From positions 1 through 12,768 of the forward strand of contig JANZZA010000655.1 in assembly GCA_026419655.1 (NCBI GenBank): 12,768 bases of DNA, given 5' to 3'. How positions within the stretch are numbered: the first letter of the stretch is position 1; each line of letters begins with the position of its first letter. The notes below the pieces were generated by a model. It saw only the letters and a program-made list of their open reading frames with translations, made no database searches and was not told where the DNA came from. Below are positions 10,353 to 12,768 of this stretch, piece after piece. This DNA comes from Armatimonadota bacterium. Lineage in GTDB: Bacteria; Armatimonadota; Zipacnadia; Zipacnadales; FEN-943. A program made the translations under genes and the position numbers.

Positions 10353-10778
10353 TTGGACTACAGAAAGCTGCTGGTTTTGGTAGTGGACGACGAGCCTTTC
10401 GTTGCCCGGGTGATCCGGACGGTCCTGGAAGAATCGGGGCTGGCCAAAGTGCTGATCGCCCAAACGGGAGCGGAGATGTGGCAGGTTTTGGCTGAGGCTG
10501 AGCCGGACCTCTTCCTGATAGACATATTGCTACCCGACGCCCACGGAGCCGCATTACTCAGGAAGCTGCGCGAACATGGACGCTTCAAGCACGTGCCCGT
10601 AATCATTCTCACGGGCGTGGCTGGAGTGGAAAACCTGGATGAGTACACTGACCTGGCGGCAGAGGTAGTAAGCAAGCCTGTAGCGCCGCACGTGCTCAAG
10701 GAGACGGTGCGAAGATATGCCGCGCGTAAGCCAAGCGGTCTCACAGCAGTGGTGGGGAGATTCGGCGTCCATGCCTGA
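10353..10778 (+). CDS. single-domain response regulator (receiver only)
   Basis: 142 aa from a TTG start. This is a CheY-like receiver domain with all key residues: acidic pocket D12-D13-E14 (LVVDDEP), phospho-acceptor D57 (LIDILLPD), T87 (ILTGV) and K108 (VSKPV). About 20 residues without an output domain follow, so it probably signals by protein contact. The TTG at 10353 follows GGGGTGAGG by about 5 nt and puts the first strand near the N-terminus, as usual. An ATG at 10302 would add 17 residues, but it lies inside repeat copy D and those residues (MCFCNTHRRF) do not resemble a receiver. The stop overlaps the start of the HD-GYP gene by 8 nt, suggesting coupled translation. The likely partners are the upstream His-box protein as phosphate donor and the downstream phosphodiesterase as target; that is inference. 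Confidence 0.88.
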   Translation: MDYRKLLVLVVDDEPFVARVIRTVLEESGLAKVLIAQTGAEMWQVLAEAEPDLFLIDILLPDAHGAALLRKLREHGRFKHVPVIILTGVAGVENLDEYTDLAAEVVSKPVAPHVLKETVRRYAARKPSGLTAVVGRFGVHA

Positions 10779-12198
10779 CACGAGAGCGCTGACCGACGTG
10801 CGTGGGTTCTTGGAAAGGTTCGCGACGGTTTCAGGCTTTGGGGTCGCGGGCGAGGGCCCGTTCTTGGGCGGTCGGGTTGTGTGGGTCTGCCCGCGCCAGC
10901 AGGGGCACCGCGATGGGTGCGCCCTGGCGTCGCCAGGGCGATCCTGTCCGGTTCAACGCCGAGGACGGCCCCAACAGGAATTCCGTGAGATAGGAGACTC
11001 GCCCGCCAGCCGACTGAGGCTGACCGTATGCGGTGCACGCTCCTGGCACACAGACCGGCTCACTGCCTGGGCTGACCTAGCTCAAAGTGGCCTCGAGGCC
11101 ATCCTGCGGCGAGAAGAAGAGCTGGACCTCACCGCCCGCGAGCTGGCTTTGACCTACGACGAGCTGTGGCTGGTATATGAGTTGTGCGCCATGCTGCAAG
11201 ACTTTGACCGCGAGGCAGAGATGGCCGAAGCGGCCTTGGAGCAACTTAGCCTGGCGGTACCATCGGACGCCAGCGTGTTACTGTGTTCCGACGCTGCTCG
11301 TGACTTTCCAAGGCTCGTCGCGGCGCGAGCTCGTGAGGACAGAGACATAGCCCTAACCACGACTGCGGCGCACTGGGTAGAGCGCGAGGGGCTACTCGCA
11401 GAAGCGTCTAGGGGAATCCTCGTCAGCACTGCAGACCTGGGGGCTGAAGACCTTGAAGGCGAGCTTTTAGTAGCCTCTGCCGGCAAGGCGGGGCAAACTC
11501 GGGACTTGCTTGTGATAGCACGTTGGGACGCAACTCGCGGCTTTTCTACTGGCGAGGTCAAGCTCGTCTGCGCCGCCGCCCGTCAGGTAGCTCTGGCACT
11601 CTCGGGGGCGCGTCTGCGTGAGGGCCTGGTGGACTTGTTCTTGGGCACCATAAGGGCCCTGGCCGCTGCCGTGGATGCCAAGGACCCCTATACACGCGGC
11701 CATTCCCAGAGGGTAGCGGCCCTTGCCGTAGGCGTGGGGCGCCAGATAGGATTGACCAAGGACGAAATCGAGCAACTTCAGCTTGCAGCCCTGCTGCACG
11801 ACGTGGGCAAGATTGCCGTGAGCACGGAAGTCCTCACGAAGCCCTCGGCGCTCGATGGCAACGAATGGAGCATGATAAAGTCCCACCCCGCCCGTGGGGC
11901 CGAAATCCTGGTCTGTGTCTCTCAGCTAGCCGGCATCATTCCTGCAGTCCGCTACCACCATGAACGCCTCGACGGCAGCGGTTATCCGGAAGGTCTCAAA
12001 GGCGAGGAGATTCCTCTACTGGCACGGATTGTAGGAGTATGCGATGCCTACGATGCGATGACTTCAGCACGACCCTACCGCGGGGCCATGCTACCCCAGG
12101 CGGCCCTGTCGGAGCTTCGCGCGGTCGCCGGGAAAACCTTTGACCACCGCGTCGTCGAAGCTCTGGCAAAAGTGGTGCAAACCGACCCGCTTTCCTGA
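10771..12198 (+). CDS. GAF-type HD-GYP cyclic-di-GMP phosphodiesterase
   Basis: 475 aa, soluble. Residues 1-110 form an N-terminal region with three spaced Cys (C40 and two more within 25 residues) that faintly recalls PocR-type sensor domains. A helical linker (about 108-150, LTARELALTYDELWLVYELCAMLQ) joins it to a GAF-like domain (about 150-300). The C-terminal HD-GYP domain (about 303-470) has its full active-site set: GHSQR (H311), LLHDVGKI (H343, D344, K347), H372, and HHERLDGSGYP (H396, H397, D401, G402-GYP). Such enzymes hydrolyse c-di-GMP using a metal centre. I chose the ATG at 10771, overlapping the receiver stop, over an ATG 18 codons upstream inside the receiver gene. It is the third gene of the operon. 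Activity is probably controlled by the GAF region or by the receiver protein; ligand unknown. Confidence 0.93.
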   Translation: MPDTRALTDVRGFLERFATVSGFGVAGEGPFLGGRVVWVCPRQQGHRDGCALASPGRSCPVQRRGRPQQEFREIGDSPASRLRLTVCGARSWHTDRLTAWADLAQSGLEAILRREEELDLTARELALTYDELWLVYELCAMLQDFDREAEMAEAALEQLSLAVPSDASVLLCSDAARDFPRLVAARAREDRDIALTTTAAHWVEREGLLAEASRGILVSTADLGAEDLEGELLVASAGKAGQTRDLLVIARWDATRGFSTGEVKLVCAAARQVALALSGARLREGLVDLFLGTIRALAAAVDAKDPYTRGHSQRVAALAVGVGRQIGLTKDEIEQLQLAALLHDVGKIAVSTEVLTKPSALDGNEWSMIKSHPARGAEILVCVSQLAGIIPAVRYHHERLDGSGYPEGLKGEEIPLLARIVGVCDAYDAMTSARPYRGAMLPQAALSELRAVAGKTFDHRVVEALAKVVQTDPLS

Positions 12199-12218
12199 AC
12201 CACGGCGTAGGCAGCCTG

Positions 12219-12304
12219 TTTGCAGTCAGACTGCCTGTGTGCACCGGCCCTATTAGTCGCCGCCCAATAGGCCCGGCGGACGCTCAAAGCGCTCTGACTG
12301 CAAA
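12219..12304. repeat. nested inverted repeat, possible bidirectional terminator
   Basis: A perfect 12-bp inverted repeat TTTGCAGTCAGA (12219-12230) and TCTGACTGCAAA (12293-12304) encloses a second stem GGCCCTATT (12246-12254) with AATAGGCC (12266-12273, one bulge). It stands between two converging genes (stops at 12198 and 12381), where a shared terminator is expected, but neither side has a good T run. Confidence 0.5.
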
Positions 12305-12378
12305 GCCTCCTGCCAGACGAAACCCCACGAAGAGAAAGGTTCCCAGGTCCTATTCCCAGCAGTGGCTCCTGCGGTCGC

Positions 12379-12768
12379 CTACTGTCCCGAAGTGACGGTG
12401 ACATTCGGCCCGACGACGGCGGGGCTATGTACTTCATAGACCGCGTTGCCGCTGGAAACTACTGTCAGCGCTCGACCCTCTTCGGCCGTGTAATGCAGGC
12501 CAGTTCCACGAGGCGTCCCTGCGCCCATAATTGCGTTGCCTGTCACCACTGCAACAGCACGGCTGTAATTAACGGTCAGGCATATATAGCGATACTCGGA
12601 ATCGGTTTGCCCTTCGCCGCCGAAATTGAAGATGCGGTTGTGGGCGATGGTCGAGGCTGGACCGCCCTGCAGCGACGCCCAGATGCCGCACCAAGTACCG
12701 GCCTGGCCGCCTTCGCCAAATCCTTCAATGTAGTTGTTGGATATTGAGCTGCCGAAAAGGCGGTGGGC
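12379..12768 (-). CDS. C-terminal part of a right-handed beta-helix protein (5' end outside window)
   Basis: An open frame on the minus strand runs from the window edge (GCC at 12768-12766) for 129 codons to TAG (12381-12379). It was recognised by reading the frame, since no start codon lies in the window. The translation shows stacked beta-helix turns: SSISNNYIEGFG, STIAHNRIFNFGG, AVVTGNAIMGAG and VVSSGNAVYEVHS, with the regular N-N-x-I and G-N-x-I pattern of PbH1 repeats found in polysaccharide-acting or surface beta-helix proteins. The end (VVGPNVTVTSGQ) has no anchor or sorting motif. Secretion cannot be judged without the N-terminus. The plus-strand open frame over the same bases has no such pattern. 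Fold class is fairly sure; substrate unknown. Confidence 0.8.
   Translation of the reverse strand, partial: AHRLFGSSISNNYIEGFGEGGQAGTWCGIWASLQGGPASTIAHNRIFNFGGEGQTDSEYRYICLTVNYSRAVAVVTGNAIMGAGTPRGTGLHYTAEEGRALTVVSSGNAVYEVHSPAVVGPNVTVTSGQ

Noticed and set aside
12427..12747. 106-codon plus-strand open frame at the right edge
   Set aside because: The minus strand over the same bases reads as a beta-helix protein with regular repeats; the plus frame has no such pattern and no ribosome-binding site.

Overview
The window reads as chromosomal DNA of a GC-rich, probably thermophilic member of the Bacillota (Clostridia-like). The 16S 3' end and its flanks look like Bacillota. The order 16S-tRNA-Ile-tRNA-Ala-23S is classical. 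The rRNA helices are GC-rich and capped by many UUCG loops, and the protein genes are GC-rich too. This placement comes from reading the sequence, not from a database match, and I do not name a genus.

Layout. Positions 1-5500 hold one rRNA operon on the minus strand. A consensus sigma-A promoter (5471-5498) is followed by a leader, 16S rRNA (about 5336-3780), tRNA-Ile(GAT), tRNA-Ala(TGC) and 23S rRNA (3131-1). The last roughly 25 nt of 23S and any 5S gene lie outside the window. A 24-bp stem closes around 16S for processing, and 23S helix 45 carries a large branched expansion. Positions 5499-6428 have no convincing gene but are rich in repeats. Then come rpmB (zinc-binding L28) with its own promoter and terminator, a repeat-filled gap, and the tRNA methylthiotransferase gene mtaB (7087-8526). 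A small lipoprotein gene lies on the minus strand (9246-8713). A plus-strand signalling operon follows (about 9645-12198): a histidine-box protein resembling a phosphotransferase, a lone receiver protein and a GAF/HD-GYP c-di-GMP phosphodiesterase. It is preceded by what looks like a sigma-D (motility) promoter. The right edge carries the C-terminal part of a minus-strand beta-helix protein (12768-12379) running into the window.

The most unusual thing here is a family of about 123-nt non-coding elements with terminal inverted repeats close to GGTGACTGTTGCAAAAGC. Five copies, all 122-124 nt long, lie at 5602-5724, 6270-6393, 6799-6922, 6928-7051 and 10202-10323. They flank rpmB, fill the gap before mtaB and sit inside the signalling operon, where one copy supplies the last 16 codons of the first gene.

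How the genes work together: rRNA, L28 and MtaB all serve translation. The second half is probably a phosphorelay feeding into c-di-GMP breakdown, perhaps expressed together with motility genes.
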